DNA of 64,000 nt, from assembly GCF_947501785.1 (NCBI RefSeq), contig NZ_CANMXB010000001.1, positions 1,817,048-1,881,047 on the forward strand. The letters are read 5' to 3'. Of the stretch, positions 61,873 to 64,000 are shown in pieces. The notes under the pieces are model-generated. The model was given only the letters and a program-made list of their open reading frames with translations, was not told where the DNA came from and did no database searches. How positions within the stretch are numbered: the first letter of the stretch is position 1; each line of letters opens with the position of its first letter. The position numbers were made by a program, and so were the translations under genes. Origin of the DNA: an uncultured Litoreibacter sp. (GTDB lineage Bacteria > Pseudomonadota > Alphaproteobacteria > Rhodobacterales > Rhodobacteraceae).

Positions 61873-62756
61873 GCATTCTACTTGATCGCGACACAAAGGT
61901 TATCGTCCAGGGCATCACCGGCAAAATGGCCCGGTTCCACACCAAGGACATGTTGGACTACGGCACCAAAGTGGTCGGCGGCGTGGTCCCCGGCAAGGGC
62001 GGCGAAACGGTCGAAGGCGTGCCGGTCTTCGACACGGTGGAAGAGGCTGTGCGCGAAACCGGGGCGGAGGCCTCGCTGGTCTTCGTGCCGCCCCCCTTCG
62101 CCGCAGATGGCATCATGGAAGCGGCTGACGCGGGGATTCGCTATTGCGTTTGCATCACCGACGGCATCCCGGCCCAAGACATGATCCGCGTCAAACGCTA
62201 CATGTATCGCTACCCCAAGGACCGCCGCATGGTGCTGACGGGTCCCAACTGCGCAGGCACGATCAGCCCCGGCAAAGCCATGTTGGGCATCATGCCCGGC
62301 CATATCTACATGCCGGGCCATGTCGGCATCGTCGGCCGTTCCGGCACGCTGGGCTATGAGGCGGCGGCGCAGCTGAAAGAACGCGGCATCGGCGTGTCGA
62401 CCTCCGTGGGTATCGGCGGCGACCCCATCAACGGCTCCAGCTTCCGCGACATCCTTGAACGGTTCGAGCAGGACGAGGACACCCATGTCATCGCATTGAT
62501 CGGCGAGATCGGCGGCCCGCAAGAGGCCGAAGCCGCCGAATACATTCGCGATCATGTCACCAAACCGGTTGTCGCCTATGTCGCGGGGCTCACCGCTCCC
62601 AAGGGCCGCACCATGGGCCATGCGGGCGCGATCATCTCCGCCTTCGGGGAAAGCGCATCGGAAAAGGTCGAAATCCTCTCCGCCGCCGGCGTGACCGTCG
62701 CGGAAAACCCCGCAGTGATCGGCGCCACAATCGCCCAAGTGATGGAGGCCGCATAG
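61869..62756 (+). CDS. mtkB: Malate-CoA ligase (malate thiokinase), alpha subunit
   Basis: 295 residues. CoA-binding N-domain ([16 protein letters not shown]), [18 protein letters not shown] and the phospho-histidine motif in MGHAGAIIS are intact. Partner of MtkA; product malyl-CoA is cleaved by MclA. The stop overlaps the next gene's GTG. Confidence 0.92.
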   Translation: MSILLDRDTKVIVQGITGKMARFHTKDMLDYGTKVVGGVVPGKGGETVEGVPVFDTVEEAVRETGAEASLVFVPPPFAADGIMEAADAGIRYCVCITDGIPAQDMIRVKRYMYRYPKDRRMVLTGPNCAGTISPGKAMLGIMPGHIYMPGHVGIVGRSGTLGYEAAAQLKERGIGVSTSVGIGGDPINGSSFRDILERFEQDEDTHVIALIGEIGGPQEAEAAEYIRDHVTKPVVAYVAGLTAPKGRTMGHAGAIISAFGESASEKVEILSAAGVTVAENPAVIGATIAQVMEAA

Positions 62757-63727
62757 TGGCCAAACCGAGCGTTCTCGTCACCCGCCGCTGGCCCTCCGTG
62801 GTCGAACAGAAACTGGCCGAGCACTATAATGTCGCGCTGAACCGCAGCGACCGCCCGCTCTCCTCTGCGGACTTCAAGGAGGCGATCGCCAAATACGACG
62901 CCGTCCTGCCAACCGTCACAGACAAGATCAGCGCGGAGGCGTTGGACGTGCCAAAGGCGCGCACCAAAATCCTCGCCAATTATGGCGTCGGTTTCACCCA
63001 TATCGACGTCGGCGCCGCCGCAAGGCGCGGCATCGCCATCACCAACACGCCGGACGTTCTGTCCGAATGCACCGCGGATCTGGCGATGACCTTGATGCTG
63101 ATGGTTGCCCGCCGCGCAGGCGACGGCGAACGCGAATTGCGGTCAGGGCAGTGGACCGGCTGGCGCCCCACCCATCTGATGGGCACCAAGGTGTCCGGCA
63201 AGGTGCTGGGCATCGTGGGCTTTGGCCGCATCGGTCAGGAAATGGCCCGCCGCGCGCATCACGGGTTCGGCATGCACATCCTCGTCTATAACCGCTCGCC
63301 CGTCGATCCCGCCATCCTGGCCCGCTACAACGCCCGCCAGATCGCGACCTTGGAAGAGCTGCTGCCGCTTTGCGATTTCGTCTCGCTGCATTGCCCGGGC
63401 GGCGCGGAAAACCGCAACATGATCAACTCCGCGCGGCTGGATCTCATGAAGGAAGACGCCTTCCTCATCAACACTGCCCGGGGCGAGGTGATCAACGAAA
63501 CCGCGCTGGCACAGGCGCTGATGTTCAACACAATCGGCGGTGCCGCGCTGGACGTCTTCGACGGGGAGCCGCGCCTGCACCCGATGCTGGCCCAATGCGA
63601 CAACCTCGTTATGTTGCCCCATCTGGGAAGCGCCACCCGCGAGGCCCGCGAAGCCATGGGCTTCCGCGTGCTCGACAACCTGAACGACTTTTTTGCAGGC
63701 TCAGCCCCGCGCGACCGCGTGGCGTGA
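62756..63727 (+). CDS. Hydroxypyruvate/glyoxylate reductase (D-2-hydroxyacid dehydrogenase)
   Basis: 323 residues from GTG 62756, overlapping the mtkB stop (TAGTG). NAD(P) motif GFGRIGQ; catalytic Arg in TARGEV, Glu in DGEPRL and His in LPHLGS. It reduces hydroxypyruvate to D-glycerate in the serine cycle. It resembles glyoxylate reductase/D-glycerate dehydrogenases more than the classical methylotroph HprA, so the symbol is left open. Confidence 0.85.
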   Translation: MAKPSVLVTRRWPSVVEQKLAEHYNVALNRSDRPLSSADFKEAIAKYDAVLPTVTDKISAEALDVPKARTKILANYGVGFTHIDVGAAARRGIAITNTPDVLSECTADLAMTLMLMVARRAGDGERELRSGQWTGWRPTHLMGTKVSGKVLGIVGFGRIGQEMARRAHHGFGMHILVYNRSPVDPAILARYNARQIATLEELLPLCDFVSLHCPGGAENRNMINSARLDLMKEDAFLINTARGEVINETALAQALMFNTIGGAALDVFDGEPRLHPMLAQCDNLVMLPHLGSATREAREAMGFRVLDNLNDFFAGSAPRDRVA

Positions 63728-63755
63728 GCTTCACTTGCCTATTGGGAGACAGAAC

Positions 63756-64000
63756 TTGAATGCGACCTACCGTGAGGACGGCTTCTTTACTCGTTCTTTG
63801 GAAAATAGCGACCCCGCCCTTTTCGCCTCGATCACATCCGAGCTTGGGCGTCAGCGCGACGAGATCGAGCTGATTGCGTCGGAGAACATCGTCTCCAAGG
63901 CAGTGATGCAGGCCCAGGGCAGCGTGATGACCAACAAATACGCCGAAGGCTACCCGGGCCGGCGCTACTATGGCGGCTGCCAATACGTTGATGTGGCCGA
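63756..64000 (+). CDS. glyA: Serine hydroxymethyltransferase (5' part)
   Basis: The first 81 codons are present; the gene runs off the window. Start is TTG 63756, with GGGAGA 7 bases upstream and no in-frame ATG or GTG before the conserved region. Family blocks [17 protein letters not shown] and [16 protein letters not shown] are visible. It makes serine from glycine and methylene-THF, the entry point of the serine cycle, and links C1 units from the DMGDH-type enzyme to this cluster. Confidence 0.92.
   Translation, partial: MNATYREDGFFTRSLENSDPALFASITSELGRQRDEIELIASENIVSKAVMQAQGSVMTNKYAEGYPGRRYYGGCQYVDVA

Overview
The window comes from a G+C-rich alphaproteobacterium. Gene content points to the Roseobacter group (Rhodobacterales): a sulfolactate/sulfopyruvate module, a urease operon, a rhizobial/roseobacter-type glycerol ABC importer, a non-pyrrolysine MttB-family protein next to a dimethylglycine-dehydrogenase-type flavoprotein, and short intergenic hairpins ending in GGTATTTTT. 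No tRNA, rRNA, CRISPR array, transposase or phage gene was recognised. Most genes are tightly packed, with ATGA or GTGA overlaps.

Layout. 1-1722: sulfopyruvate decarboxylase (comD end, comE) and a sulfolactate-dehydrogenase-like gene. 2005-8118: urease operon ureD-A-B-C-[M20 amidohydrolase]-E-F-G. 8206-11104: a coupled trio (PLP lyase, M24 hydrolase, EutA-like racemase-fold protein) of unknown substrate. 11282-16675: tamA-tamB, outer-membrane translocation. 16867-19639: an isocitrate/isopropylmalate-family dehydrogenase, a Gfo/Idh oxidoreductase and a GntR regulator. 19641-20699 (-): an AraC/GlxA-type regulator. 20962-28558: a TPP riboswitch and a nine-gene thiamin operon (thiD-O-S-G-E-F, thiY, tenA, thiZ, thiX). 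28698-31103: GST, ChrR-like cupin, FAD amine oxidase. 31197-33154: class III CoA-transferase and MaoC-like hydratase. 33174-34698 (-): blaI/blaR1-like pair. 34780-40746 (-): glpV-S-T-P-Q-U glycerol importer. 41289-50491: capsule precursor, assembly and ABC export genes. 50514-55140 (-): TetR, MttB family, DMGDH family. 55312-57416: a Tat-exported alkaline-phosphatase-fold protein and a membrane protein. 57483-64000: a serine-cycle cluster (malyl-CoA lyase, NarL-type regulator, class V aminotransferase, malate thiokinase, hydroxypyruvate/glyoxylate reductase, start of glyA).

How the parts fit. The last 14 kb reads as a one-carbon island: the MttB/DMGDH unit could strip methyl groups from methylated amines onto folate, and the serine cycle could assimilate the resulting C1 units. 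Malate thiokinase and a Methylobacterium-type malyl-CoA lyase make a true serine cycle likely, which is not the norm for roseobacters. The thiamin operon combines synthesis and salvage under one riboswitch. Many of the interesting non-coding signals are short palindromes in divergent or leader regions (the serine-cycle promoter, the GST promoter, the glp leader and the glpV-glpS spacer).
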